Shown here piece by piece: positions 52,223 through 61,313 of a stretch of DNA of 64,000 nucleotides. The translations under genes and the position numbers were made by a program. Position 1 is the first letter of the stretch; the number at the start of each line of letters is the position of its first letter. Source of the stretch: an uncultured Collinsella sp. (GTDB lineage Bacteria; Actinomycetota; Coriobacteriia; Coriobacteriales; Coriobacteriaceae); the NCBI GenBank assembly GCA_900541195.1, contig UQIY01000001.1, forward strand, positions 44,863 through 108,862, read 5' to 3'. The notes under the pieces were generated by a model. It ran no database searches, had not been told where the DNA came from, and saw only the letters and a program-made list of their open reading frames with translations.

Positions 52223-53305
52223 TTGTCTTTGTCCCATCCTTTGCCGCGCGAGCTGACGCGCCCCGTGTTTGTGGGCGACGTGCAGATAGGCGGCGGCGCT
52301 CCGGTGGTGGTTCAGTCCATGACCTGCACTGATACCGCCGACGCGCAGGCAACGCTTGCACAAGTTCGTGCACTCGCCCAGGCGGGTTGTGATGTTGTGC
52401 GCGTGAGCGTGCCCACTGAGGCTGCGCTCGAGGGCTTTCGCATGATTTGTGCGGAGTCTCCGGTGCCGATCGTTGCCGATATCCACTTTAACCATAAGCT
52501 CGCCATTGGTGCCGTGGAGGCCGGTGCCGCCAAGCTCCGCATCAATCCCGGCAACATCGGCGATTGGGCCAAAGTCGATGCCGTGATCGATGCTGCGGGC
52601 GCCGCTGGTTGCGCGATTCGTATCGGCGTGAACGCCGGCTCGCTTGAGCAGGATATCGCCGAGCGCGATGACCTTACGCAGCCCGAAAAGCTTGTGATGT
52701 CGAGCGAGCGTTTCGTCAAACATTTTGAGGATCGCGGCTTTACCAATATCGTGCTTTCCGCCAAGGCTCATAGCGTGTCCACGACGCTTGACACCTATCG
52801 TGCCCTGTCGCGCGAAATCCCCCATGTTCCGCTTCATTTGGGCGTGACTGAGGCCGGAACCAAGCTCCAGGGCACCATTAAGAGCTCTGTGGGCCTGGGA
52901 ATTTTGCTTTCCGAGGGCATTGGCGACACCATGCGCGTCTCGCTCACGGCCGATCCGGTCGAGGAACCGCCGGTCGCCTGGGGTATTCTGCAGTCGCTCG
53001 GCCTTCGCCGCCGTGGTCCCGAGATCGTCTCGTGCCCCACGTGCGCTCGCTGCCAGGTTAACCTCATTCCTATCGCCGAGGAGGTCACCGAGCGGCTTAA
53101 GAACTACTCCGCGCCGCTTTCGATTGCCGTGATGGGCTGTGCAGTCAATGGCCCCGGCGAGGCCTCTGACGCCGACTTGGGTGTTGCCTGCGGACGAGGT
53201 CAGGGCCTGCTCTTTTCGCACGGCAAGATCATTGGTAAAGTAGCTGAGGACCAAATTGTCGACGCGCTTATGGCCGAGGTCGACAAGTTTATTGAGGAGA
53301 AATAA
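52223..53305 (+). CDS. ispG: 4-hydroxy-3-methylbut-2-enyl diphosphate synthase
   Basis: Iron-sulfur enzyme of the MEP pathway. The TTG at 52223 (MSLSHPLPRELTRPVFVGDV) lies about 9 bases after GGGGAG; a GTG at 52214 is too close to it. The 360-residue protein has VVVQSMTCTDTAD near the start, ADIHFNHKLA, the KSSVGLGILLSEGIGDT-type motif, and cluster cysteines in CPTCARC and in GCAVNGPGEA. It is joined directly to proS with no gap. Confidence 0.96.
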   Translation: MSLSHPLPRELTRPVFVGDVQIGGGAPVVVQSMTCTDTADAQATLAQVRALAQAGCDVVRVSVPTEAALEGFRMICAESPVPIVADIHFNHKLAIGAVEAGAAKLRINPGNIGDWAKVDAVIDAAGAAGCAIRIGVNAGSLEQDIAERDDLTQPEKLVMSSERFVKHFEDRGFTNIVLSAKAHSVSTTLDTYRALSREIPHVPLHLGVTEAGTKLQGTIKSSVGLGILLSEGIGDTMRVSLTADPVEEPPVAWGILQSLGLRRRGPEIVSCPTCARCQVNLIPIAEEVTERLKNYSAPLSIAVMGCAVNGPGEASDADLGVACGRGQGLLFSHGKIIGKVAEDQIVDALMAEVDKFIEEK

Positions 53306-55027
53306 ATGACTCGAGCAATGTATATGTCTAAGCTGTATGCTCCGACGCTCAAAGAGGATCCGGCCGACGCCGAGCTTGCGAGCCATCGCCTGCTGCTTCG
53401 TGCCGGCATGATTCGCAAGGAGGCCGCCGGTCTCTATTCCTATCTGCCGCTCGCGTGGCGCTCGATTCGCAAGATCGAGAACATTGTGCGCGACGAGATG
53501 GACGCTGCCGGCGCCCAGGAGCTCATGATGCCTATCATGGTCGATGCCGAGCTGTGGCGCGAGTCCGGCCGTATCGATGCCTATGGCAAGGAACTCGTGC
53601 GCTTTGATGACCGCCACGGCCGCGAGTTCGTTCTCGGCCCCACGCACGAGGAGACCGTGACCGCCCTGGTGCGCAATGAACTGCGTTCCTATAAGCAGCT
53701 GCCCGTCAACCTCTACCACATCCAGGATAAGTTCCGCGACGAGTTCCGTCCCCGCTTTGGCCTGATGCGCGGTCGCGAGTTCATCATGAAGGACGCCTAC
53801 AGCTTCTCCGCCACGCAGGAGAGCCTGCAGGAGGAGTACGACAAGATGAAGCAGGCCTACGCTAACATCTGCGAGCGCTGCTACATCAAGGCCCTTCCCG
53901 TCGTTGCCGATTCCGGCGAGATCGGCGGCGACACCTCCGTAGAGTACATGGCGCTGGCCGACGCCGGCGAGGCCTCGCTGGTCTACTGCGACGACTGCGG
54001 CTTTGCTGCCGATGACGAGGCGGCAAGCACCAAGGTTGTCGTGACCGAGGGCCCCGGCGACGGTACGCTCACCAAGGTCGAGACCCCGGGCATGGGCACC
54101 ATCGAGGCCGTCGCCAAGTTCTTCGGCTTCCCCGAGAACGGCACGCGCAAGTCCCTGGCTCTCATCGACGCCGAGGGTAAGCCGGTTGTGGCCATCGTTC
54201 CGGGCGATCATGAGCTCAACGACTGCAAGGCCGAGCACGTCTTTGGCAAGGGCTATCGCATGATGACCGACGAGGAGCTCCAGACCTACGGTCTGCACAA
54301 GGGCTTTATCGGACCGGTTAACCTGCCCGAGGGCATCCGTCTAGTGTGCGACGAGAGTCTGCGCGAGTCCAAGCAATGGGCCTGCGGTGCCAACGAGGTC
54401 GATTATCACTTTACCGGTGCCTGCCCCGAGCGCGACTTTACCGTCGACGAGTGGACCGATCTGGTCACCGTCGTCGCCGGCGACCCCTGCCCGCACTGCG
54501 GCAAGCCGCTCTCTGCTGCTCGCGGCATCGAGGTCTCCCAGGTGTTCCAGCTGGGCACCAAGTACTCCGAGGCCATGGGTGCCACCTTTATGGACGAGGA
54601 TGGCAAGGAGAAGCCGCTCATCATGGGTTGCTACGGCGTGGGCGTGTCTCGCTCGCTCGCTGCCGTCGTGGAGCAGCATAACGACGAGCACGGTATCGTC
54701 TGGCCGGTCTCCGTTGCCCCGTACGAGGTCGCGGTGATTCCGCTCGATCCCAAGAAGGAGGAGTGCGCTACCGTCTGCGACCAAATCGTTGAGGGTCTGT
54801 GCGCCGAGGGTATCGAGGTTGTCGTGGATGACCGCGACGAGCGCCCCGGCTTTAAGTTTGCCGACAACGACCTTATGGGCTTCCCGTATCAGGTAGTGCT
54901 CGGCAAGCGTGGTCTTAAGAACGGCACCGTCGAGCTCAAGGACCGTGCCACGGGCGAGCGCGAGGATGTGGCGATTGATGAGGTCGTCGCCAAGGTCGCC
55001 GAGCTTGTGAAGGCAGCACGTCGTTAA
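53306..55027 (+). CDS. proS: prolyl-tRNA synthetase
   Basis: Bacterial-type class II synthetase. ATG 53306 follows GAGGAG. The 573-residue protein has MSKLYAPTLKEDPADAELAS, GLYSYLPLAWRSI (motif 1 region), the motif 2 sequence RDEFRPRFGLMRGREF, an editing (INS) domain at about 225-385 containing FFGFPENGTRKSLA, and motif 3 GCYGVGVSRSLAA, then the anticodon-binding domain. Last gene of the block. Confidence 0.97.
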   Translation: MTRAMYMSKLYAPTLKEDPADAELASHRLLLRAGMIRKEAAGLYSYLPLAWRSIRKIENIVRDEMDAAGAQELMMPIMVDAELWRESGRIDAYGKELVRFDDRHGREFVLGPTHEETVTALVRNELRSYKQLPVNLYHIQDKFRDEFRPRFGLMRGREFIMKDAYSFSATQESLQEEYDKMKQAYANICERCYIKALPVVADSGEIGGDTSVEYMALADAGEASLVYCDDCGFAADDEAASTKVVVTEGPGDGTLTKVETPGMGTIEAVAKFFGFPENGTRKSLALIDAEGKPVVAIVPGDHELNDCKAEHVFGKGYRMMTDEELQTYGLHKGFIGPVNLPEGIRLVCDESLRESKQWACGANEVDYHFTGACPERDFTVDEWTDLVTVVAGDPCPHCGKPLSAARGIEVSQVFQLGTKYSEAMGATFMDEDGKEKPLIMGCYGVGVSRSLAAVVEQHNDEHGIVWPVSVAPYEVAVIPLDPKKEECATVCDQIVEGLCAEGIEVVVDDRDERPGFKFADNDLMGFPYQVVLGKRGLKNGTVELKDRATGEREDVAIDEVVAKVAELVKAARR

Positions 55028-55059
55028 TCGACATTTCTGCTAGTAGATGTAATTGCAGG

Positions 55060-55104
55060 CCTGCTCCGCATCTCTCTTAGGATGAGATGCGGAGCAGTCT
55101 TTTT
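55060..55104 (+). terminator. terminator after proS
   Basis: Perfect 14-bp stem, 55060-55073 with 55083-55096, 9-base loop, then TCTTTTTT. Confidence 0.9.
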
Positions 55105-55128
55105 TGTTGCGTGAATAAGCTCGACGGG

Positions 55129-55172
55129 TAAAGGAAAACCCCACAGCCCAAATGAGCTGCGGGGTTTTCCTT
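55129..55172. terminator. bidirectional terminator between proS and the kinase gene
   Basis: Eighteen-base arms 55129-55146 and 55155-55172 with one mismatch and an 8-base loop; the arms end in AAAGG/CCTTT so either strand gives a T-containing tail. It serves the minus-strand gene ending at 55206 and backs up the proS terminator. Confidence 0.75.
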
Positions 55173-55205
55173 TGTGCCTCCGATGCGAAATGAATCGCTC
55201 AGATA

Positions 55206-55970
55206 TTACTGATAATCGACGACGTCGATCCAGTTCTTAAGGAACTCATCGTTCACGTTGCGCTTACGAGCGAGCTCGGAAGCAGCGACGATGCTCGTCC
55301 ACTGACGCACGACCTGCATGGGCATGTCGGCGCGGTCGCAGTAGAGCTCCAGATAGGCCTCGGCCTGGTCCTTGCTGTTGAGGGCAAAGAGCAGGTAGGT
55401 GGTGGCAACGTCGGCAGCAGGGGAGCCCTGGGTGGCATGTGCCCAGTCGCAGACGTACAGCTGGCCGTCGTCGCCGACGATGACGTTGGAGGGGTTGAAG
55501 TCGCCGTGGCAGACCTTGAACTCCTTGGTCATGCCGTCCAGACGCTCCTGAAGGTTGTAGCGCGTGGTGGCATTGAGCTGATCGAGGCTGTCGATCATGC
55601 GGGCGAACTTATCGCGCTGACGGTTGAGCAGCGGGGAGGTGTAGCCGTGGATCTCGATCTGGAGGTCGACGAACATCTCGAGGTACTCACCAAAGCGCTG
55701 GGGCTCGGCAGTCATCTTCTCGGCAAGGGTGGTGCCCGGAACCTTCTCGGTCACGAGAGCCCAGCCGTTGGCGTTCTCGAGCTGAGAAACCTCGAGAGCC
55801 TTGGGGCTGCGGATGCCGCACTCATTGATGCGGGCAAGATTCAAAGCCTCGTTGAACACGTCGGAGACGGGCTTGGTCTCGTTAAAGACCTTGACGATCT
55901 TGTCGCCCAGGTCGTAAACGACCTTGTTGCCGCGACGGACGAGCTCGGTCTTGGAATCGGGGAGCAGCAT
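55206..55970 (-). CDS. APH/choline-kinase-like phosphotransferase
   Basis: A 254-residue protein of the aminoglycoside phosphotransferase fold. It has a glycine-poor N-lobe (ELVRRGNKVVYDLGDKIVKVF), the catalytic loop VCHGDFNPSNVIV (HxDxxxxN type) near residue 155 and YVCDWAHATQGSPAADVATT in place of the DFG/DxD metal motif. Similar proteins are common in gut anaerobes and are usually annotated as TIGR02172-type or generic phosphotransferases without a known substrate; antibiotic resistance should not be assumed. ATG 55970 follows AAAGGA. It lies 88 bases downstream of adhE, with a GC-rich hairpin between. Confidence 0.8.
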   Translation of the reverse strand: MLLPDSKTELVRRGNKVVYDLGDKIVKVFNETKPVSDVFNEALNLARINECGIRSPKALEVSQLENANGWALVTEKVPGTTLAEKMTAEPQRFGEYLEMFVDLQIEIHGYTSPLLNRQRDKFARMIDSLDQLNATTRYNLQERLDGMTKEFKVCHGDFNPSNVIVGDDGQLYVCDWAHATQGSPAADVATTYLLFALNSKDQAEAYLELYCDRADMPMQVVRQWTSIVAASELARKRNVNDEFLKNWIDVVDYQ

Positions 55971-56003
55971 GATTGCATCCTTTCAACGATGCGATAGAAG
56001 CAA

Positions 56004-56039
56004 CGGCGGGGGCGTGCGTACACCCGTGCACCCCCGCCG
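56004..56039 (-). terminator. hairpin between adhE and the kinase gene
   Basis: Nine-base arms 56004-56012 and 56031-56039, extended by an inner TGC/GCA pairing. On the minus strand the tail is TTGCTTCT, a weak T tract, so partial read-through from adhE into the kinase gene is plausible. Confidence 0.4.
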
Positions 56040-56058
56040 CAAATAACCGTGCTAAAAA

Positions 56059-58707
56059 CTAGCAGACGGCGTAGTCCTGGGGCTCGCGGCCGTAGTAGGC
56101 GTCCAGGTAGAGCTCCTTGATCTCGCTCATGAGCGGGTAGCGCGGGTTAGCGCCGGTGCACTGGTCGTTGAATGCCTGCTCGGTCATCTCGTCGAGGGTG
56201 TCGAGGAAGTACTGCTCGTCAACACCGTAGTCGGCGATGGTCTTCTTGACGCCGATGAAGTCCTTGAGCTCCTCGAGCTTCGTGATGAAGTTCTCGAAGA
56301 CCTCCTTGTCGTCCTTGCCCTCGATGCCGCAGTACTTGGCCATCTCGGCGTAGTTGTGCAGCGCGTTGGGGTAAGGATACTGGGAGAAGGTACCCATCTT
56401 GACGGGAGCCTCGGCGGCGTTGTAGCGCATAACGCGGGTCAGGATGACGGCGTTTGCGAGGCCGTGGGGCAGGTGATGGAAAGCGCCGAGCTTGTGGGCC
56501 ATGGAGTGGTTGAGGCCCAGGAAGGCGTTGGCGAAGGCCATACCGGCCATGCAGGAGGCGTTGTGCATCTCCTCGCGGGCATGCGGGTCCTTGGCACCGT
56601 TCGTGAAACTGGAGGGCAGGTTCTCGAAGACGAGCTTGGCAGCGCGCTCGGAGAGGCCCTTGGTGTAGTCGGAAGCCATGATGGAGACGTAGGACTCGAT
56701 GGCGTGGGTCATGACGTCAATGCCGGAGGCAGCGGTCAGGCCGCGCGGGGCGGTCATGCAGTTGTCGGCGTCGACGATAGCCATGTTGGGGAGCAGCGCG
56801 TAGTCGGCGAGCGGCCACTTGATGCCGGTCTCCTTGTCGGTGATGATGGCGAACGGCGTGCACTCGGAGCCGGTACCCGAAGAGGTCGGGACGGCGACGA
56901 AGTAGGCCTTCTTGCCCATCTCGGGGAAGGTGAAGATACGCTTGCGGATGTCCATGAAGTCCATGGCCATGTCCTCAAACTTGCACTCGGGGTGCTCGTA
57001 CATCATCCACATGATCTTGCCGGCGTCCATAGCGGAGCCACCGCCGACGGCGATGATGACGTCCGGCTCAAAGAGAGCCATCTGCTTGGCGCCGCGACGT
57101 GCGCACTGCAGCGACGGATCGGGCTCGACGTCGTAGAAGCAGTCGTGGGCGATGCCCATCTCGTCGAGCTTGGCCTCGATGGCGCGGGTGTTGCCATTCT
57201 TGAAGAGGAACTGGTCGGTGACGATGAAGGCGCGCTTCTTGCCCATGACGGTACCGAGCTCGTCGAGGGCGACGGGCGTGGAACCCTTCTTGAAGTAGAC
57301 CTTCTCGGGAGCGCGGAACCACAGCATGTTCTCACGGCGCTCGGCCACAGTCTTAACGTTGATCAAGTGCTTCACCCCAACGTTCTCGGAGACGGAGTTG
57401 CCGCCCCAGGAGCCGCAGCCCAGGGTCAGAGACGGCTTCATGCCAAAGTTGTACAGGTCACCGATGCCGCCGTGCGAGGACGGGGTGTTGATGACGATAC
57501 GGCAGGCCTTCATGACGTGCTCGAACAGGCTGATCTTCTCGGCCTGGGCGGGGTGCACGTACAGAGAGGCGGTGTGGCCCGGGCCACCGGCGAGCACCAG
57601 GTGCTCGGCCTTGTCGACGGCCTCCTGGAAGTCCTTGGCGTGGTACATGGCCAGGACCGGGGAGAGCTTCTCGTGGGAGAACTCCTCCTTGGCGGGGTCG
57701 GTGGAGGTGACCTCGGCGATCAGGATCTTGGTCTTGGCGGGAACCTCGATGCCGGCGAGCTCGGCGATCTTGGCGGCAGCCATGCCGGGGATGCGGTGGT
57801 CGAGAGAGCCGTTCTTGAACATGGCGGCACGCAGGGCCTCCATCTCGGCACCCTGCTTGACGAAGTAGCAGCCGCGCTTCTGGAACTCGGCCTTGACCTG
57901 GTCATAGATGGTGTCGATGACGGTCACGGACTGCTCGGAAGCGCAGATCATGCCGTTGTCGAAGGTCTTGGAGTGGATGATGGAGTTGACGGCGAGCAGC
58001 ACGTCGGCGGTGTCGTCGATGACGACCGGGGTGTTACCGGCGCCAACGCCCAGGGCGGGCTTGCCCGAGGAGTAAGCGGCCTTGACCATGCCCGGGCCAC
58101 CGGTGGCGAGGATGATGTCGACGTCGCGCATGACCATGTTGGTCAGCTCGATGGAGGGGACATCAACCCAGCCGATGATGCCCTCGGGGGCACCGGCCTT
58201 GACGGCGGCATCAAGCACGAGCTTGGCGGCGGCGATGGTGCACTTGGCGGCAGCCGGGTGCGGGGAGATGATGATGGCGTTGCGGGTCTTCAGGCTGATC
58301 AGCGTCTTGAAGATCGCGGTAGAGGTGGGGTTGGTCGTCGGGATGACGGCGCCCACGATGCCGATGGGCTCGGCGATCTTGGTGATGCCGTAAGCCTCGT
58401 CGCGCTCCAGGACACCACAGGTCTTGGTGTTCTTGTAAGCGTTGTAGATGTACTCTGCGGCGTAGTGGTTCTTGATGACCTTGTCCTCAAGAACGCCGCG
58501 GCCGGTCTCCTCGATGGCCATCTTCGCCAACGGGATACGAGCCTTGTTGGCGGCCATGGCGGCCTCATAGAAGATCTTGTCGACCTGCTCCTGCGTGTAC
58601 GTAGCAAAAAGCGCCTGGGCCTCTCGCATCTGAGCGAGCTTAGCCTCAAGCGCCTCTACGTTGTCCACAATTGCGGGAGTAGTGTTTTCCGGTGACTTTT
58701 TCACCAT
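56059..58707 (-). CDS. adhE: bifunctional acetaldehyde-CoA/alcohol dehydrogenase
   Basis: Converts acetyl-CoA to ethanol through acetaldehyde, reoxidising NADH in fermentation. The 882-residue protein, of standard length, has an N-terminal aldehyde dehydrogenase domain (about 1-440) with AVIPTTNPTSTAIFKTL, GVGAGNTPVVID and the catalytic Cys in NGMICASEQS, and a C-terminal iron alcohol dehydrogenase domain with VGGGSAMDAGKIMW, PTSSGTGSECTPFA and the metal-ligand region NHSMAHKLGAFHHLPHG. ATG 58707 follows CAAGGAGA. AdhE normally assembles into spirosomes. Codon use matches the neighbours. Confidence 0.97.
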   Translation of the reverse strand: MVKKSPENTTPAIVDNVEALEAKLAQMREAQALFATYTQEQVDKIFYEAAMAANKARIPLAKMAIEETGRGVLEDKVIKNHYAAEYIYNAYKNTKTCGVLERDEAYGITKIAEPIGIVGAVIPTTNPTSTAIFKTLISLKTRNAIIISPHPAAAKCTIAAAKLVLDAAVKAGAPEGIIGWVDVPSIELTNMVMRDVDIILATGGPGMVKAAYSSGKPALGVGAGNTPVVIDDTADVLLAVNSIIHSKTFDNGMICASEQSVTVIDTIYDQVKAEFQKRGCYFVKQGAEMEALRAAMFKNGSLDHRIPGMAAAKIAELAGIEVPAKTKILIAEVTSTDPAKEEFSHEKLSPVLAMYHAKDFQEAVDKAEHLVLAGGPGHTASLYVHPAQAEKISLFEHVMKACRIVINTPSSHGGIGDLYNFGMKPSLTLGCGSWGGNSVSENVGVKHLINVKTVAERRENMLWFRAPEKVYFKKGSTPVALDELGTVMGKKRAFIVTDQFLFKNGNTRAIEAKLDEMGIAHDCFYDVEPDPSLQCARRGAKQMALFEPDVIIAVGGGSAMDAGKIMWMMYEHPECKFEDMAMDFMDIRKRIFTFPEMGKKAYFVAVPTSSGTGSECTPFAIITDKETGIKWPLADYALLPNMAIVDADNCMTAPRGLTAASGIDVMTHAIESYVSIMASDYTKGLSERAAKLVFENLPSSFTNGAKDPHAREEMHNASCMAGMAFANAFLGLNHSMAHKLGAFHHLPHGLANAVILTRVMRYNAAEAPVKMGTFSQYPYPNALHNYAEMAKYCGIEGKDDKEVFENFITKLEELKDFIGVKKTIADYGVDEQYFLDTLDEMTEQAFNDQCTGANPRYPLMSEIKELYLDAYYGREPQDYAVC

Positions 58708-58747
58708 TTGTGTCTCCTTGCGATCGGAGATTTACCCTACGTCTTGC

Positions 58748-58756
58748 ATGATAGCA
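58748..58756 (-). promoter_or_regulatory. candidate extended -10 promoter of adhE
   Basis: On the minus strand TGCTATCAT gives a TATCAT box (58748-58753) with a TGC extension, 41 bases before the ATG. No good -35 is visible. No Rex operator was recognised. Confidence 0.4.
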
Positions 58757-58800
58757 AGAAATTATTCGGCGAACGGTCAGATTCCTCTAAAAGGCACACT

Positions 58801-58828
58801 AAAACGCTTCAAAAAACTGAAGCGTTTT
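58801..58828. repeat. hairpin upstream of adhE
   Basis: A perfect 11-bp inverted repeat (58801-58811 with 58818-58828) with a 6-base loop, ending in TTTT on both strands. It is about 95 bases upstream of adhE. It could be an operator, a terminator of unwanted read-through, or part of the adjacent repeat region; the sequence does not decide. Confidence 0.5.
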
Positions 58829-58855
58829 AACTAAACTTTCCTATAGCATCGCCCC

Positions 58856-58953
58856 ACTCATTGGGGACAGGCTTACATGAGTGCTTTCACTCATTTGGGA
58901 CAGACATCGATTTGTCATTTTGCCGTTCTGGGCCTGTTGTTGCCACTCATTGG
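58856..58953. repeat. REP-like repeats upstream of the RAYT gene
   Basis: The unit 58856-58905 contains the core CATTGGGGACAG (58859-58870), a 7-bp hairpin ATGAGTG-CTTT-CACTCAT (58877-58894) and a variant core ATTTGGGACAGAC. A degenerate piece, CACTCATTGG, follows at 58944-58953. The same core and hairpin recur downstream of the transposase, as expected for sequences bound by a REP-associated transposase. The 328-base gap between adhE and the transposase otherwise holds only the adhE promoter region and a hairpin. Confidence 0.75.
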
Positions 58954-59035
58954 ATATAAATAGGTTACAGGCTCAGCATTTTGCGTTTCTTCTCTCCTTT
59001 TAGGTGTTGCCTGTACAGCTTTGAAAGGAGAGATT

Positions 59036-59812
59036 ATGCCCCGATGCGCCCGTGCCGTTTCGATCACCTGCTATTACCACGTCTTTGACCGCGGCAACTC
59101 CAAACAGATTATTTTTGAAGATGACTCCGACCGTTATCGTTTCTTATCGGATATCTCGGACAGGTTTGCGCGCCATGACGTGGCGGTGTTGGCTTGGTGC
59201 CTTATGGACAACCACTTCCATTTGATGGTTGATGACCCATTTGACAACCTTTCAAAGGCAATGCAGTGCGCGCTGACGGCATATGCTAAGTATTTCAATA
59301 GGAAAACGGGGAGAACGGGACATCTGTTTGACAATCGCTATTCGCGGGTCGTGGTTGAGTCGGACACGCAGGCAGTGCAGCTGCTCGACTATATTCATCT
59401 CAATCCCGTGAAGGGTGCGCTTGACTCGCTCGAGGCGTACCGCTGGTCAAGCTATAAGGCATATCAGCTGGGCTATGATCCCTTTGACATCTGTGATGCG
59501 GCCCCTATGCTCGATGTTGTCGGAGGCTCCCGTCGCTATTGCGAGCATCTCAAGAAAGTTGGCGGGCGCATCTGGTCAGTGGAGGTTCTTCCGCGCCGGC
59601 GGATCCCCGATGAGGAGGCTCTTTCCGTTGCGCGCGAAGTCCTGCCGAGCATAGATCCTGCGCTGCTCAAGGCCCTGCCACGCCCCGAACGCGATGCCTG
59701 CCTGCTGAGGCTCAGGCGGGCACATCTTACGGTCAAGCAAATTGCTCGTATCACCGGTATTGGCGCCACAAGCGTGACCAAGGCTACTGCAGGCTGGAAG
59801 GATGCAGCGTGA
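59036..59812 (+). CDS. REP-associated tyrosine transposase (RAYT, Y1/HUH family)
   Basis: Single-strand HUH endonuclease of the TnpA_REP group, related to IS200/IS605 transposases. ATG 59036 follows AAAGGAGA; a TTG at 59021 is upstream of that site. The 258-residue protein has the HUH pair in DNHFHLMV near residue 64, the region of the catalytic Tyr in AYAKYFNRKTGRTGHLFDNRYSR-type sequence (key part GRTGHLFDNRYS), YIHLNPVKGAL and WSSYKAY. The C-terminal 70 residues include a helix-turn-helix (HLTVKQIARITGIGATSV). It is intact and flanked by five copies of a 12-bp core. RAYTs are usually single-copy and maintained by their host. Confidence 0.92.
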   Translation: MPRCARAVSITCYYHVFDRGNSKQIIFEDDSDRYRFLSDISDRFARHDVAVLAWCLMDNHFHLMVDDPFDNLSKAMQCALTAYAKYFNRKTGRTGHLFDNRYSRVVVESDTQAVQLLDYIHLNPVKGALDSLEAYRWSSYKAYQLGYDPFDICDAAPMLDVVGGSRRYCEHLKKVGGRIWSVEVLPRRRIPDEEALSVAREVLPSIDPALLKALPRPERDACLLRLRRAHLTVKQIARITGIGATSVTKATAGWKDAA

Positions 59813-59854
59813 GATAGGGGCCGGAGCCGATCGGGACGCCGCATGCGTGCGTCA

Positions 59855-59981
59855 TGTCTGTCCCCAATGCGTGAAAACACCCATCTAAGTCTGTCCCCAA
59901 TGAGTGGGAAAACACTCATCCGCTCATTGGGGACAGGCGTACACGGGTGTTTTCGCTCATGTAAGCCTGTCCCCAATGAGC
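59855..59981. repeat. REP-like repeat array downstream of the RAYT gene
   Basis: Core CTGTCCCCAATG occurs at 59858-59869, 59891-59902 and 59967-59978, and inverted as CATTGGGGACAG at 59925-59936. Arms 59922-59938 and 59965-59981 form a perfect 17-bp inverted repeat; ATGAGTG-N6-CACTCAT at 59900-59919 repeats the hairpin seen upstream. The head-to-tail and head-to-head arrangement resembles a BIME. Confidence 0.8.
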
Positions 59982-60018
59982 GCAAAAAGGCGCCCTCCGT
60001 AGGGGAGAGCGCCTTTGG
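59982..60018 (-). terminator. terminator of rpmB
   Basis: Arms around AAAGGCGC (59985-59992) and GCGCCTTT (60008-60015 region) extend inward through CTCC/GGGAG with one mismatch. On the minus strand the stem is followed by TTTTT, so it ends rpmB transcription, 70 bases after its stop. Confidence 0.75.
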
Positions 60019-60084
60019 TAAGTTCTATGTGAATGCGAGGTCTTTGACCCGGAGAGTCCAAGGTACATGTTGGTAAGACCTTAT

Positions 60085-60273
60085 TTAGGAGCGCGCAACC
60101 TTGCCGGACTTGAGGCAGGTGGAGCAAACGTTCATCTTGCGACGGTGACCATCGACGACGACGTAGACGCGCTGGATGTTGGGGCGGAACTTACGGTTGG
60201 TGACGCGGTGAGAGTGGCTGATGGAGCGACCGGCAACGGGGTGCTTACCGCAAACTTCGCAAACTTTGGACAT
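60085..60273 (-). CDS. rpmB: 50S ribosomal protein L28
   Basis: The ATG at 60273 follows AAGGAGG by 7 bases; an ATG at 60321 is upstream of that site. The 62-residue product, MSKVCEVCGKHPVAGRSISH and onward, has four cysteines (CEVC and CSTC) of the zinc-binding form of L28, plus SHRVTNRKFRPN. Zinc-plus versions are often paired with a zinc-free paralogue under Zur control, but no paralogue is in this window. Confidence 0.95.
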   Translation of the reverse strand: MSKVCEVCGKHPVAGRSISHSHRVTNRKFRPNIQRVYVVVDGHRRKMNVCSTCLKSGKVARS

Positions 60274-60327
60274 AACTGACCCTCCTTGGGCGACAAACGA
60301 ACATGTCGCGTTAACAAACAAGCCTGA

Positions 60328-60336
60328 ACTATAGCA
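60328..60336 (-). promoter_or_regulatory. candidate extended -10 promoter of rpmB
   Basis: On the minus strand TGCTATAGT gives TATAGT (60328-60333) with a TGC extension, 55 bases before the ATG; the -35 is poor. The rest of 60337-60590 is AT-richer intergenic DNA in which I see no gene. Confidence 0.4.
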
Positions 60337-60595
60337 CAGAAGCAGCTCCCTGTGCGTAATCTACACAGAGATATTTCTCTTTTGGCGATAGTGCTCACGC
60401 CACGGCCCTGGACGTAGATCCGATTTGCGTGCAGCAGAGGGGATTATGCCAGCTCGTGCGCACGTTTTCAAGCTCGTCCCACAAATATATATAGGTTTAT
60501 TGAGCATTGGGCTCCGTTTGCGGATTGCTCTGTATTTATGCTCGCAATTAAGTTCGAGGTTGGCTAAACTATCCCTTGACCATTAAAGGGGTACG

Positions 60596-60685
60596 AGATA
60601 CCCACATGGAATTACATAGCTGCCAAAGAGCAGCCTTTCCTGTGGGTGTCTGGTCCGCTTTGAGCGGTCGGGCATCTATTTTTTT
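60596..60685 (+). promoter_or_regulatory. pyrR leader: pyrR leader attenuator (anti-terminator and terminator)
   Basis: AGATACCCACA (60596-60606) pairs over 11 bp with TGTGGGTGTCT (60641-60651). The end of this right arm is also the start of a second stem, TGTCTGGTCCGC (60647-60658) with GCGGTCGGGCA (60664-60674), followed by T residues up to 60685. The shared bases 60647-60651 make the two structures mutually exclusive, the logic of attenuation. It lies 40 bases before pyrR, whose product in many bacteria binds such leaders with UMP. A PyrR-box consensus was not clearly recognised. Confidence 0.6.
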
Positions 60686-60712
60686 GACTGTGTCAGCAGT
60701 CAAGACATGTGA

Positions 60713-61309
<597 letters not shown>

Positions 61310-61313
61310 TACC

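Noticed and set aside
55206..55970. Aminoglycoside resistance gene
   Set aside because: Only the general APH fold and HGDFNPSN loop are seen; no resistance-specific subfamily features and no mobile context.
56356..58695. 779-codon plus-strand open frame opposite adhE
   Set aside because: Gly/Val/Asp/Leu-rich mirror of adhE codon use; no start context and no domain.
59036..59812. Complete IS200/IS605 insertion sequence
   Set aside because: The C-terminal extension and flanking REP-like array fit the RAYT group; no tnpB and no defined left and right ends were seen.
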